64,000 nucleotides of DNA. It comes from Lachnospiraceae bacterium. GTDB lineage: Bacteria > Bacillota > Clostridia > Lachnospirales > Lachnospiraceae. The translations under genes were made by a program, and so were the position numbers. Under the pieces are notes generated by a model that was not told the origin of the DNA, made no database searches, and worked only from the letters and a program-made list of their open reading frames with translations. Shown here piece by piece: positions 15,932-25,574 of the stretch. Where the stretch lies: the NCBI GenBank assembly GCA_022790855.1, contig JAAVYA010000035.1, forward strand, positions 1-64,000. The letters run 5' to 3'. Each line of letters begins with the position of its first letter. Positions within the stretch are counted from its first letter, which is position 1.

Positions 15932-16085
15932 ATGTATAAAATGCACAAAACGAAGGGACAATATAAAAATAAATAGGCAAAAAGCCGATGTCCATTTCTT
16001 TTGGTTTGCCGATATTCGTGTAACTACATAATAGCATGGAACTCAAGAGAAAGCAAGATATATAAAAAATGGAGCAATATCTGAA

Positions 16086-16113
16086 TTGTATAATGGCATA
16101 TTTATGTTATACT
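16086..16113 (+). promoter_or_regulatory. Probable promoter of the sugar importer operon
   Basis: TTGTAT (16086-16091), 16-bp spacer, TATACT (16108-16113), about 45 bp before the binding-protein RBS. The weak -35 box fits an activator-dependent promoter. Confidence 0.5.
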
Positions 16114-16162
16114 ATTTATTACAAAACATAATAGAAGCAATTTCAAAAGGGAGGTATTTGCT

Positions 16163-17629
16163 ATGAAATTGAAACGTGTGTTATGCGTACTGATGGCATC
16201 TGTGATGGTAATTGGTACGGCAGCCTGCGGAAGCGGCGATTCCAAAGATAAGGACGCTCAGGGCAGCGGTACGGAAGGAACCGACCAGCAAGAAGACACC
16301 ACCGGAGACGATGCAAGTGCAGACGATGAAGGCAATGCTGGGGAAGATGCGGAAGCACCGGAAGAAGATGCTGCCGGAGACGATGCAAGTGCGGACGACG
16401 GTCCGGCTGATTTGACGGTTGCGGCAGTAGAGACAGCCTACGGTGCAGATATGTGGAAAGAAATCTGTGCGGCTTTTGAGGAGTCTCACGGGATCAAGAT
16501 CCAGCTTACCGTAGACAAGAAGCTGGAGGACGTAATTACTTCTGAAATGAAGTCCGGCGTATTCCCGGATGTAATCCTGAGAGCCGTGGGAGCTGAATCA
16601 GGATTAACAGAAACTTTTGTAAAAGATAACAACCTGGTGGATTTGACCGATGTGCTGTCTATGACGGTACCAGGGGAGAGCGCTACTGTTGGCGATAAGA
16701 TTCTTCCGGGTTTTGTGGAGAACTCCATCACCAATCCTTATGGAGACGGCAAGACCTATTTGATGCCTATGTTCTATTCACCCTGCGGACTGTTCTACAA
16801 CCAGGGACTGTTTACGGAAAAGGGCTGGGAAGTTCCCCAGACATGGGATCAGATGTGGGAATTAGGCGAGAAGGCGAAAGCAGAAGGAATCGCACTGTTT
16901 ACGTATCCTACTGCAGGTTACTTTGATGCGTTCCTGTATGCTTTGATGCATGAGAGCATGGGGAACGATAAGTTCCAGGAGGCATTGCGTTATGGCGAAG
17001 GCGTTTGGGATACCCCGGAAGCGCAGGCAGTATTTGATATCATCGAGAAGCTTGCTTCTTATACGGAATCTACAACACCGGCTAACGCCAACGACAATGA
17101 TTTCCAGAAGAATCAGCAGTTAGTATTAGACAACAAGGCATTGTTTATGCCCAACGGCAACTGGGTCATCGGCGAGATGGCAGAAGCTCCCAGAGCAGAA
17201 GGATTTGAATGGGGCTTTACCGCACTTCCGGCAATCACCGAAGGCGGAGAGAGAGCATCTTATTCCTTCTTTGAGCAGATTTGGATGCCCGCAGGCGCAG
17301 AACATCAGGATCTTGGAAAAGAATTTATCGCATTCCTGTATTCTGACCAAGCGGCCGAAATCTTTGCAAATAGCGGAGCCGTTCAGCCAATCCAGGGTAT
17401 GACAGACAAGCTGGAAGGCGACAATAAGATTTACTATTCTATCTATGATACAGGCGCAGTTGCAGTTATGGATGCATTTGCAACCACAGATCCTGTAGAA
17501 GGAATTACTACACGTTCTACCTTCCAGGATCCGGTAAACTCTCTGGTAACCGGAGACAAGACAAAAGAAGATTGGATCAACCAGATCAAATCTGACTGTG
17601 AGCAATTAAGAGCAGCTTTAAAAGAATAA
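16163..17629 (+). CDS. Sugar ABC transporter substrate-binding lipoprotein
   Basis: A 488-aa extracellular lipoprotein that captures the sugar for the importer. Signal peptide with lipobox GTAAC (Cys22). A very acidic low-complexity linker follows (~25-78), containing GDDASADD twice and runs of Asp/Glu, which tethers the domain away from the membrane. From ~80 onwards it is a family 1 solute-binding fold (LTVAAVETAYGADMWKEI, WDQMWELGEKAKAEGI, DNKALFMPNGNWVIGEM). Its operon with GH112 points to galacto-N-biose/lacto-N-biose as ligand, as for the Bifidobacterium GL-BP; this is inference. GGGAGG precedes the ATG. Confidence 0.87.
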   Translation: MKLKRVLCVLMASVMVIGTAACGSGDSKDKDAQGSGTEGTDQQEDTTGDDASADDEGNAGEDAEAPEEDAAGDDASADDGPADLTVAAVETAYGADMWKEICAAFEESHGIKIQLTVDKKLEDVITSEMKSGVFPDVILRAVGAESGLTETFVKDNNLVDLTDVLSMTVPGESATVGDKILPGFVENSITNPYGDGKTYLMPMFYSPCGLFYNQGLFTEKGWEVPQTWDQMWELGEKAKAEGIALFTYPTAGYFDAFLYALMHESMGNDKFQEALRYGEGVWDTPEAQAVFDIIEKLASYTESTTPANANDNDFQKNQQLVLDNKALFMPNGNWVIGEMAEAPRAEGFEWGFTALPAITEGGERASYSFFEQIWMPAGAEHQDLGKEFIAFLYSDQAAEIFANSGAVQPIQGMTDKLEGDNKIYYSIYDTGAVAVMDAFATTDPVEGITTRSTFQDPVNSLVTGDKTKEDWINQIKSDCEQLRAALKE

Positions 17630-17659
17630 TAAGTATCGTGGAGCTGTAAAGGTGAATGG

Positions 17660-17692
17660 TGGTCGGCGAGCAAAGCTCGCCGGCCATTTTTT
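17660..17692 (+). terminator. Partial terminator between binding protein and permeases
   Basis: A 12-bp stem TGGTCGGCGAGC/GCTCGCCGGCCA with AAA loop (17660-17671, 17675-17686), then TTTTTT. Lying inside the operon, it would let binding-protein mRNA exceed permease mRNA. It also shows that the permease cannot start at the ATG at 17656. Confidence 0.8.
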
Positions 17693-17712
17693 CCTCTAAT
17701 GGAGATGAGAAC

Positions 17713-18600
17713 ATGAAAAAGAAGAGAAGAGGCGGATTTATTGTTGCATGTGTGGCGCCGGCAGTCCTATTGTTTATTATTTTTATGATTATCCCTACTA
17801 TTGACGTATTTCGTATGTCATTGTATAAATGGGGCGGCTATACGGCAAATAAAACCTTTGTGGGACTTGAGAATTTCAAGAAGCTTTCCCAGAACCCTAA
17901 GTTTTACCAGTCCTTTCAGAATAGTATTTTGCTGATTGTGATTGTAACTTTGGTGACTTTTTGTTTGGCGTTGATTTTTGCGGCGATTCTTTCCAGAGAA
18001 AAAATTAAAGGGCAGAATTTTTTCCGTATCGTATTTTACATTCCCAATATTCTCTCGGTTGTTGTAATCAGCGCTATTTTTTCAGCTATTTATGACCCGA
18101 ACCAGGGATTGCTCAACAGTTTTTTAAGCCTTTTTCGGGGAGGCGGCGATCCCATCCTGTGGCTTGGGAAACCGAAGCTAGTGATTTACAGCGTGGCCAT
18201 TGCCATGATCTGGCAGGCGGTGGGATATTATATGGTAATGTACATGGCAAGTATGGCGAATGTTCCGGAGAGCCTGTACGAATCGGCATCGCTGGAAGGG
18301 GCAGGAAGGCTGACGCAGTTTTTTTCCATTACATTGCCCCTTGTGTGGACGAATATTCGTACAACCTTGACATTTTTTATCATCAGTACCATTAATATGA
18401 GCTTCCTTATGGTAAAAGCCATGACCAACGGAGGGCCGGACGGGGCTTCCAATGTATTCTTAAGCTATATGTATCAGGAGGCTTACACGAATTCTTCTTA
18501 TGGTTATGGTATGGCCATCGGCGTGGCTGTATTTGTATTTTCCTTTGCACTTGCAGGTATTTTGAATGCGGTAACGAAGCGGGATGAGATTGAATTTTAG
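17713..18600 (+). CDS. Sugar ABC transporter permease (MalF/UgpA-like)
   Basis: A 295-aa membrane subunit with six predicted helices; the first at ~9-30. The EAA loop ESASLEGAGRLTQFFSITLP (residues ~195-214) docks the ATPase. The start is ATG 17713 with GGAG 8 nt upstream; an earlier in-frame ATG lies in the terminator stem. No ATPase gene is in this operon, so a shared MsmX-type ATPase encoded elsewhere is expected, as is common in Firmicutes. Confidence 0.9.
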   Translation: MKKKRRGGFIVACVAPAVLLFIIFMIIPTIDVFRMSLYKWGGYTANKTFVGLENFKKLSQNPKFYQSFQNSILLIVIVTLVTFCLALIFAAILSREKIKGQNFFRIVFYIPNILSVVVISAIFSAIYDPNQGLLNSFLSLFRGGGDPILWLGKPKLVIYSVAIAMIWQAVGYYMVMYMASMANVPESLYESASLEGAGRLTQFFSITLPLVWTNIRTTLTFFIISTINMSFLMVKAMTNGGPDGASNVFLSYMYQEAYTNSSYGYGMAIGVAVFVFSFALAGILNAVTKRDEIEF

Positions 18601-18611
18601 GAGGAAGGGAA

Positions 18612-19502
18612 ATGAAGAAAGAAAAACAACAATTTGGCGCCAGTCCTAAAATTGCAAAGGTGTTCATCTATCTGATCCTGGCGCTTTTGGCTATTACGAT
18701 TCTGGTTCCGGTGGCGTGGGTGTTCGTTGCTTCCATCAAGGAAAATTCTGAATTTTACAGAAATCCCTGGGCAATTCCTCAAGGCTTCCATTTTCAGAAT
18801 TTTATTGACGCATGGCAGACGGCAAGTATGGGGGATTATATGCTCAAGTCGGTTCTGGTTACGGCTCTTGCTTTGTTTTTGCTGGTTATCATTGCGCTTC
18901 CGGCCGCTTATGTATTGGCGCGGTTTCGCTTTAAGAGCAGGGCTGTCTGGAATACCTTATTTATGGCGGGACTGTTTATCAATGTGAACTACATTGTGGT
19001 TCCGATTTTCTTAATGCTGAACAACGGGGATATGTTTCTTCGGAAAGCCACGGGGCATACGTTCTTTTTGAATAATTTGTTTATTTTGGCGTTGGTGTAT
19101 GCGGCCACAGCCCTGCCCTTTACGATTTATCTTCTGTCGGGGTATTTTAAGTCACTGGCAAAGGATTATGAAGAGGCTGCTTATGTGGACGGAGCAGGGT
19201 ATTTTTATACGATGGTCCGGGTGATCATTCCTATGGCGAAGCCCAGCGTGGTGACGGTGATATTATTTAACTTTTTAGCGTTCTGGAATGAATATATTAT
19301 TTCTATGACGTTGCTGACCAAGCCGGAGTTAAAAACGCTTCCGGTGGGCCTGATGAACTTGATGGCGGCGCAGAAGTCTGCGGTACAATATGGCCAGTTA
19401 TATGCGGGGCTTGTAATCGTCATGCTGCCCACATTGATTTTGTATATGTGTGTGCAGAAGAAGCTGACGCAAGGTATGACCCTTGGCGGGCTGAAAGGCT
19501 AG
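18612..19502 (+). CDS. Sugar ABC transporter permease (MalG/UgpE-like)
   Basis: A 296-aa partner permease. A membrane helix at ~16-40, then five more; EAA loop EEAAYVDGAGYFYTMVRVIIP. It contains SIKENSEFYRNPWAIPQGFHFQNF, the periplasmic segment typical of the MalG class. It starts 11 nt after the first permease, RBS GGAGGAAGG. Confidence 0.9.
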   Translation: MKKEKQQFGASPKIAKVFIYLILALLAITILVPVAWVFVASIKENSEFYRNPWAIPQGFHFQNFIDAWQTASMGDYMLKSVLVTALALFLLVIIALPAAYVLARFRFKSRAVWNTLFMAGLFINVNYIVVPIFLMLNNGDMFLRKATGHTFFLNNLFILALVYAATALPFTIYLLSGYFKSLAKDYEEAAYVDGAGYFYTMVRVIIPMAKPSVVTVILFNFLAFWNEYIISMTLLTKPELKTLPVGLMNLMAAQKSAVQYGQLYAGLVIVMLPTLILYMCVQKKLTQGMTLGGLKG

Positions 19503-19512
19503 GAGGGATGAG

Positions 19513-19692
19513 ATGAACGAATTTGCAAAGAAAATAGTAACCGCTGTTGTCGTTCTCATTGTGTTTGTGGTATGTGTGGCTCTTGTGGTAATCGGTCAGC
19601 GTAATATTGGGGCAACGGGTCTTTTGGTGCAGTTGATCGGCGTTGCAGGATTGATTATCTTGTTGTGGCTTTATAACAGACAGTACAAATAG
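19513..19692 (+). CDS. 59-aa two-helix membrane protein in GH112 operon
   Basis: A small protein beginning MNEFAKKIVTAVVVLIVFVV and ending WLYNRQYK. Two hydrophobic helices (~9-27 and ~36-53) are joined by GQRNIGATG. The RBS AGGAGGGATGAG and tight spacing (10 nt after the permease, 19 nt before GH112) show that it is real. It resembles small uncharacterised proteins (possibly DUF6903) seen beside Lachnospiraceae sugar importers. A role as an accessory subunit of the importer is inference. Confidence 0.75.
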   Translation: MNEFAKKIVTAVVVLIVFVVCVALVVIGQRNIGATGLLVQLIGVAGLIILLWLYNRQYK

Positions 19693-19711
19693 GATTGCGA
19701 GGAATTAAGAC

Positions 19712-21868
19712 ATGAATCAAAATGGACGTGTGACAATACCTACGGATATGGATGTGATTGAAGATACCATACAAGTGTCAAAAAGATGGGGGGCGGATGC
19801 TCTCAGAGATTGCGACGGAACAGACTTTCCGGCGGAATTGAAGGATATAGGGCTGAAAGTATATGCTACTTATTATACTACCAGGAAGGATAATGCATGG
19901 GCAAAAATGAATCCGGAAGAGATCCAGCAGATGTATGTGATGACTCCCGCCTATACGGCTTCGGGAGAGGAGCTTCGCATTTCTCTCATGCGGGGGCTGT
20001 ATCAGGATATGTTAAAGCCCAATACCAGGGATGATATTACCCGCTGGTGGGAAGTTATAGACAGAAGTACGGGAGAAGTAGTTCCTGCCGGGGACTGGAG
20101 GTATGAAGAGGAGACGGGGGAAGCAGTGATAAAAAGCTGCCCGTTCCATGATTATACCGTGAGCTTTTTGGCTTACATCATGTGGGACCCGGTGCATATG
20201 TATAATGCTGTTGTCAATGACTGGAAGGATGTGGAGCGGCAGATTACCTTTGATGTAAGGCAGCCCAGGACCCATGCATATACCATGGAACGTCTGCGGA
20301 AGTTTATCCAGGAGCATCCTTATGTGAACGTGCTTCGTTTTACCACATTTTTCCATCAGTTTACATTGGTATTTGACGAGATGGCCAGGGAGAAATATGT
20401 GGATTGGTATGGCTATTCTGCATCAGTCAGTCCCTACATTTTAGAGCAGTTTGAGCGGGAAGCAGGGTATCCGTTTCGGCCGGAATATATTATTGATCAG
20501 GGATATTATAACAATCAGTACCGGATTCCTTCCAAGGAATTTCAGGATTTTCAGGCTTTCCAGAGGCGGGAAGTTCTAAAGATCGTAAAGGAAATGGTGA
20601 ATATTACCCATGAATGCGGCAAGGAAGCAATGATGTTTTTGGGGGATCATTGGATCGGGACGGAGCCGTTTATGGAGGAGTTTCAGGAAGCGGGTCTGGA
20701 TGCTGTGGTGGGCAGTGTGGGGAATGGTTCTACGCTGCGCCTGATTAGCGATATTGAAGGAGTACAGTATACGGAAGGAAGGCTCTTGCCTTACTTTTTC
20801 CCAGATACTTTTCACGAGGGCGGCGATCCAGTGAAGGAAGCGAAAATCAACTGGGTGACTGCTCGCCGTGCGATTCTAAGGAAACCCATCGACCGGATTG
20901 GATATGGGGGATATCTGAAGCTGGCGTTGGAATTTCCGGAGTTTGTGGAATATGTGGAGTCTGTTTGCAAGGAGTTCCGGGAACTGTATGAGAATATAAA
21001 AGGGTGCGTTCCTTACTGTGTGAAAAGGGTAGCAGTGTTGAATTGCTGGGGCAAGATGCGGGCCTGGGGCTGCCATATGGTACATCATGCCATCTATTTT
21101 AAACAGAATTATTCTTATGCGGGTGTGATCGAAGCCCTTTCTGGCGCACCGTTTGACGTACACTTCATCAGTTTTCAGGATGTGAAGGATGACCCTAACT
21201 TGCTGAAGGAATTTGATGTGCTGTTGAACATTGGGGATGGAGATACGGCTCATACCGGAGGCGAGTGGTGGTGTGATGCGGTGATTTCTTCCGCCGTAAA
21301 GCAGTTTGTATATGAGGGCGGCGGAATGATCGGGGTTGGGGAACCCACTGCCCATCAGGCCAACGGCCGTTTCTTCCAGTTGGCCAATGTATTCGGCGTG
21401 GAAGAAGAGCGGGGCTTTACCCTTGGATATGATAAGTATAACTGGGAGAGCCACAGCCATTTCATTACCCAGGATGCAGACGGAGAAATTGATTTTGGGG
21501 AAGGAAAGAAAAATATCTATGCGCTGGAGGGTACTGAGATTCTTGTGGAGAAGGAGAAGGAGGTACAGCTGGCGGTGCATGGATTTGGAAAAGGCCGTGC
21601 CGTATACATCAGCGGGCTGCCCTACAGTTTTGCCAACAGCAGATTGTTGTATCGTGCCATATTGTGGAGCGCCGGGGATGAAGAACGGCTGCTTCAGTGG
21701 TTTTCCAGCAATTACAACGTGGAGGTCCATGCGTATCCGGCCAATGGAAAATATTGTGTGGTAAATAACACTTATGAGCCTCAGAGTACGGTGGTTTATC
21801 GGGGGGACGGAAGCAGTTACTCTCTGGATCTTGAGGCAAATCAAATTATTTGGTATGAGATATCATAA
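19712..21868 (+). CDS. lnpA: 1,3-beta-galactosyl-N-acetylhexosamine phosphorylase (GH112)
   Basis: A 718-aa cytosolic phosphorylase that splits galacto-N-biose or lacto-N-biose with phosphate into galactose 1-phosphate and GalNAc or GlcNAc; the hexosamine then feeds NahK. GH112 sequence features run the length: RVTIPTDMDV, WGADALRDCDGT, VYATYYTTRKDN, TPAYTASGEELRI, IIDQGYYNNQYRIPS, FLGDHWIGTEPF, GSVGNGSTLRL, GVGEPTA. Asp312 in LGDHWIG sits at nearly the same number as the reported general acid (Asp313) of the Bifidobacterium enzyme. Length is close to the family norm. The substrate split (GNB, LNB or D-galactosyl-rhamnose) cannot be decided by eye; the NahK gene nearby favours GNB/LNB. Confidence 0.92.
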   Translation: MNQNGRVTIPTDMDVIEDTIQVSKRWGADALRDCDGTDFPAELKDIGLKVYATYYTTRKDNAWAKMNPEEIQQMYVMTPAYTASGEELRISLMRGLYQDMLKPNTRDDITRWWEVIDRSTGEVVPAGDWRYEEETGEAVIKSCPFHDYTVSFLAYIMWDPVHMYNAVVNDWKDVERQITFDVRQPRTHAYTMERLRKFIQEHPYVNVLRFTTFFHQFTLVFDEMAREKYVDWYGYSASVSPYILEQFEREAGYPFRPEYIIDQGYYNNQYRIPSKEFQDFQAFQRREVLKIVKEMVNITHECGKEAMMFLGDHWIGTEPFMEEFQEAGLDAVVGSVGNGSTLRLISDIEGVQYTEGRLLPYFFPDTFHEGGDPVKEAKINWVTARRAILRKPIDRIGYGGYLKLALEFPEFVEYVESVCKEFRELYENIKGCVPYCVKRVAVLNCWGKMRAWGCHMVHHAIYFKQNYSYAGVIEALSGAPFDVHFISFQDVKDDPNLLKEFDVLLNIGDGDTAHTGGEWWCDAVISSAVKQFVYEGGGMIGVGEPTAHQANGRFFQLANVFGVEEERGFTLGYDKYNWESHSHFITQDADGEIDFGEGKKNIYALEGTEILVEKEKEVQLAVHGFGKGRAVYISGLPYSFANSRLLYRAILWSAGDEERLLQWFSSNYNVEVHAYPANGKYCVVNNTYEPQSTVVYRGDGSSYSLDLEANQIIWYEIS

Positions 21869-21928
21869 TGGAAACAGTATTATGCAGCCTGTGCTAGGAA
21901 GTGCGGGCTGTATGGTATTTATGCACAC

Positions 21929-21994
21929 GGGCACCCGTCAGACCTATGCTGATGGGTGCCCGGCGCATGGGTAGGGGAAGATAGCTCTTCCCTA
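21929..21994 (+). terminator. Two inverted repeats after GH112, weak terminator candidate
   Basis: Stem 1: GGGCACCC-G-TCAG pairs with CTGA-T-GGGTGCCC (21929-21941 with 21949-21961). Stem 2: TAGGGGAAGA with TCTTCCCTA (21972-21981 with 21986-21994, one bulge). Only a short TTC follows, so termination may be weak or act by pausing. Confidence 0.45.
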
Positions 21995-22026
21995 TTCGGT
22001 TGGCGCTGTTTCTGCCGGGGTAATAG

Positions 22027-22054
22027 TTGACAGTATTTTACATTTGTGTATAAT
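22027..22054 (+). promoter_or_regulatory. SigA promoter of gltX
   Basis: Consensus TTGACA (22027-22032), 16-bp spacer, consensus TATAAT (22049-22054) preceded by TGTG. Confidence 0.82.
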
Positions 22055-22089
22055 AGGAGAAAAAGATTTTAATAAAAGGAGAAGTTGTT

Positions 22090-23553
22090 ATGAATAAAGT
22101 GAGAACCAGGTATGCGCCAAGTCCCACAGGGAAGATGCATGTGGGAAATCTACGGTCTGCATTGTATGAATTTCTCATCGCAAAGCATGCGGGTGGGGAT
22201 TTCATGCTGCGTATTGAGGATACAGATCAGGAGCGGTTCGTAGAGGGAGCAACTGAGATTATATACCGTACCATGGAAAAAGCTGGTCTGGTGCATGATG
22301 AAGGGCCGGATAAGGACGGGGGGTTTGGACCTTATGTCCAAAGTGAACGGATGAAGACCGGTATTTATCTGGATTATGCCAAGGAGTTGGTGGAGAAGGG
22401 GGAAGCTTACTATTGTTTTTGCGATAAGGAGCGTCTTTCTTCTTTGAAAAGCGAGGTAGTGGAAGGAAAAGAGATTACGGTCTATGACAAACATTGTCTG
22501 TCTTTGACAAAGGAAGAGGTAGAGGCGAATCTGGCGGCCGGCAAGCCCTATGTGATTCGGCAGAATAATCCCATGGAAGGAACTACCACGTTTCATGACG
22601 AGCTGTACGGGGATATTACGGTGCCTAATTCGGAATTGGACGATATGATTTTAATTAAGTCCGACGGATATCCTACTTACAATTTTGCAAATGTGGTGGA
22701 TGACCATACCATGCATATTACCCATGTGGTGCGGGGAAATGAATATTTGTCTTCTTCTCCCAAATACGTCCGTCTGTATGAGGCTTTTGGATGGGAGATT
22801 CCCATGTATGTTCATTTGCCTTTGATTACGGACGAGAATCATAAGAAGCTCTCAAAACGCAGCGGACATGCTTCTTTTGAGGACTTGATGGAGCAGGGAT
22901 TTGTGGCGGAAGCAGTGGTGAATTATATTGCATTGCTGGGTTGGAGCCCCGAGGACAACCGTGAGATTTTTTCTCTTAAGGAGTTGATTGAACAATTTGA
23001 TTATCATAGAATCAGCAAATCGCCTGCTGTCTTTGACATTGTGAAGTTAAGATGGATGAATGGGGAATATTTAAAAGCCATGGAGTTTGAAGCGTTTTAT
23101 GAGCTGGCAGAAGCCTATATCAAACAGGTCGTCCATAAGGACTATGACTTGAGAAAGATTGCGGCTTTAGTGAAAACCAGAATCGAGGTTTTCCCGGATA
23201 TTGCGGAGCATATTGATTTCTTTGAGCAGGTACCGGAGTACGATTGTTCCATGTATGCCCACAAGAAAATGAAGACGACGCCGGAAAGTTCTTTGGAAGT
23301 GTTACAGGAACTGCTCCCTTTGCTGGAGAAGCAGGAGGATTACAGCAACGACGGCCTCTATCAGCTTTTGACTTCTTATGTTGGGGAAAAGGGCTGCAAA
23401 AACGGTTATGTTATGTGGCCGGTTCGGACGGCAGTTTCCGGTAAACAGATGACGCCGGGAGGAGCCACTGAGATTATGGAGATTATTGGAAAAGAGGAAA
23501 CTCTTGCCAGGATTCAGGCGGCAGTTGGAAAGCTGAAACAGGAAATATCATGA
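22090..23553 (+). CDS. gltX: Glutamyl-tRNA synthetase
   Basis: A 487-aa class I synthetase that charges tRNA-Glu (and tRNA-Gln where GatCAB is used). N-terminal [20 protein letters not shown] (HIGH motif as HVGN), [30 protein letters not shown], and KLSKRSGH (KMSKS variant, residues ~254-259). The C-terminal anticodon-binding region shows the usual [36 protein letters not shown] precedes the ATG. It is a single gene on its own promoter. Confidence 0.95.
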   Translation: MNKVRTRYAPSPTGKMHVGNLRSALYEFLIAKHAGGDFMLRIEDTDQERFVEGATEIIYRTMEKAGLVHDEGPDKDGGFGPYVQSERMKTGIYLDYAKELVEKGEAYYCFCDKERLSSLKSEVVEGKEITVYDKHCLSLTKEEVEANLAAGKPYVIRQNNPMEGTTTFHDELYGDITVPNSELDDMILIKSDGYPTYNFANVVDDHTMHITHVVRGNEYLSSSPKYVRLYEAFGWEIPMYVHLPLITDENHKKLSKRSGHASFEDLMEQGFVAEAVVNYIALLGWSPEDNREIFSLKELIEQFDYHRISKSPAVFDIVKLRWMNGEYLKAMEFEAFYELAEAYIKQVVHKDYDLRKIAALVKTRIEVFPDIAEHIDFFEQVPEYDCSMYAHKKMKTTPESSLEVLQELLPLLEKQEDYSNDGLYQLLTSYVGEKGCKNGYVMWPVRTAVSGKQMTPGGATEIMEIIGKEETLARIQAAVGKLKQEIS

Positions 23554-23658
23554 TAAAATGAGGAGCCGATAGCAAATGGGAGGATGCTGTTTGTTCTCGA
23601 GAATGTGATTGTGGGCCCTCGGCAAAAGGGTAAACTATAAAAGGGGGATTTTTTTATT

Positions 23659-25504
23659 ATGGAATATATCTTTGATAAGTCTCAAAGCGAGGCTATTAGA
23701 CACTTTAAAGGAGCCTGCTTGTGCATAGCAGGTCCGGGCAGCGGGTAAGACGACGGTTCTCACAGAGCGTATCCGATATTTGATTAAAAGAGAACATGTG
23801 GATCCTTCCAGGATTTTAGTGATTACGTTTACCAGGGCGGCTGCCAGAGAAATGAAAAATCGTTTTTTGAAAAAAATGGGAGGCGTTTCTTATCCTGTTA
23901 CTTTTGGTACTTTTCATGCGGTCTTTTTTTCTATTTTAAAACATGCCTATGGATTTCGGGCGGAAAATATTATTCAGGAGGAACAGCGTTTCTCTTTCAT
24001 GGGTGAGATTATCCGGCATTTGCAGATAGAAACAGAGGATGAAAAAGAGCTGATTTCAGATTTGCTGTCCGAAATCGGGATTGTCAAAAATACCGGGATA
24101 TTACTGGAGCATTATTATGCTCAAAGCTGCGGCCAGGAAATGTTTCGGCAGGTTTTTACGTTATTTGACCAGGCTATGAAGAAACATCGTCTGATAGATT
24201 TTGATGATATGCTGGCATATTGTTATGAATTGCTGTCGCAGCGGGAGGATATCTTGAAGGCTTGGCAGCAGCGGTTTGCCTATATATTGGTGGATGAGTT
24301 TCAGGATATCAACAAGCTGCAGTTTGATATTGTAAAGCTTTTGGCAAAGCCGGAGGATAATTTGTTTGTGGTGGGGGATGATGACCAGTCTATTTATCGG
24401 TTCCGGGGAGCGAAACCAGAAATTATGCTGGGATTTGAAAGCGTATATCCCAATGCAAAGCGGGTGCTTTTAGATATGAATTACCGTTCTCAGAAGCGAA
24501 TTGTGGAACAGGCGCTGCGCTTAATCAGCCATAATAACACCCGGTTTGAAAAGCAAATTAAGGCCAGCAGGGAGGAAGGGACTAAGCCGGAGATTTGTGT
24601 TTTTAAGGATCAGCCTGCTCAAAATAAGTGTGTGATTGAGAAGATACTTGCTTACCGAAAGCTTGGGTATGCCTATGGGGATATGGCTGTATTGTTTCGT
24701 ACCAATACCCAGCCCAGAGGACTGATGGGACAGATGATGGCTTATAACATTCCTTTTTGCAGCCGGGATGCGGTTCCGAACCTATATGATCATTGGATTT
24801 CCAGAGATATTCTTACTTATATCCATTTGGCTTTGGGCAGCAGAAGCCGAGGAGATTTGCTGCAGATCATGAATCGGCCGAAGCGTTATATTACCAGAGA
24901 AAGCCTGGAAGAACCTTATGTGGCTTTTGACGTATGGGCAGATTATTTTTATAAAAAGCAGCAGCCCTGGGTAGCGGAGCGGATCGGACAGTTGGAGGCG
25001 GATCTTCGGGTGCTTTCTCGGATTTCTCCTTTTGCGGCTGTCAATTATATTCGTAATGCCATAGGGTATGAGGGGTATCTGCGGGAGTACGGAGAATATC
25101 GCCATATCAAAGTGGACGAATTGATGGAGGTGCTGGAGGAACTGCAGACAGAAGCGAAAGAATTTAAGACTTATGAAGAATGGTTTGCTTATATGGAGGC
25201 ATACGCAAAGGAAATGAAACGTCAGCAGGAGCGCCATGTGGCAGCAGGGGAATGTGTATCTTTGGCGACCTTGCACAGTTCTAAGGGTCTGGAATATCCG
25301 ATCGTATTTCTGGTAGATGTGAATGAAGGAATTATGCCTTATAAAAAGGCAGTGCTGGCGGCGGAAGTGGAGGAAGAGCGCCGGATGTTTTATGTGGGTA
25401 TGACTCGGGCGAAGGACAAGCTTCACTTGTATTATTCTTCTAAAGTCAACGGACGAGATATGGAAGCGTCCCGGTTTATAGAAGAAATGAAAGCGGATAA
25501 GTGA
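23659..25504 (+). pseudogene. UvrD/Rep-type DNA helicase with frameshift in Walker A
   Basis: A superfamily 1A helicase of about 614 residues if the frame is restored. ATG 23659 gives MEYIFDKSQSEAIRHF and CIAGPGSG, then TAA at 23746. Skipping the single T at 23746 continues the motif as KTTVLTERIRYLI and joins the long 3' frame (first ATG 23780). Downstream motifs are intact: TRAAAREM (Ia), VDEFQDIN (II), GDDDQSIYRFRGA (III), MNYRSQKRIV (IV), TLHSSKGLEYPIVFL (V), YVGMTRAKDKLHLY (VI). The rest of the gene is undamaged, so this is a very recent mutation, a sequencing error, or +1 frameshifting; translation from 23780 alone would lack the ATP-binding loop. Confidence 0.82.
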
Positions 25505-25515
25505 TAGAAATAATC

Positions 25516-25544
25516 TTGCAAAAACAGGTATTATGTGGTATAGT
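25516..25544 (+). promoter_or_regulatory. Promoter of the PD-(D/E)XK gene
   Basis: TTGCAA (25516-25521), 17-bp spacer, TATAGT (25539-25544). It gives a leader of about 100 nt that can fold. Confidence 0.6.
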
Positions 25545-25574
25545 TGATATATCTTAAAAGTGTCTATGGACATA

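Larger units (their letters stand above)
15846..16162. promoter_or_regulatory. Divergent control region between AraC gene and sugar importer
   Basis: 317 bp without a gene, AT rich. Besides the inverted repeat and the minus-strand promoter it holds two direct copies of GCCGATRTYC (15984-15993 and 16008-16017, 24 bp apart), about 70-100 bp upstream of the importer promoter, a position and arrangement usual for AraC-family activator sites. A rightward promoter is at 16086-16113. No RNA gene was recognised. Confidence 0.5.
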
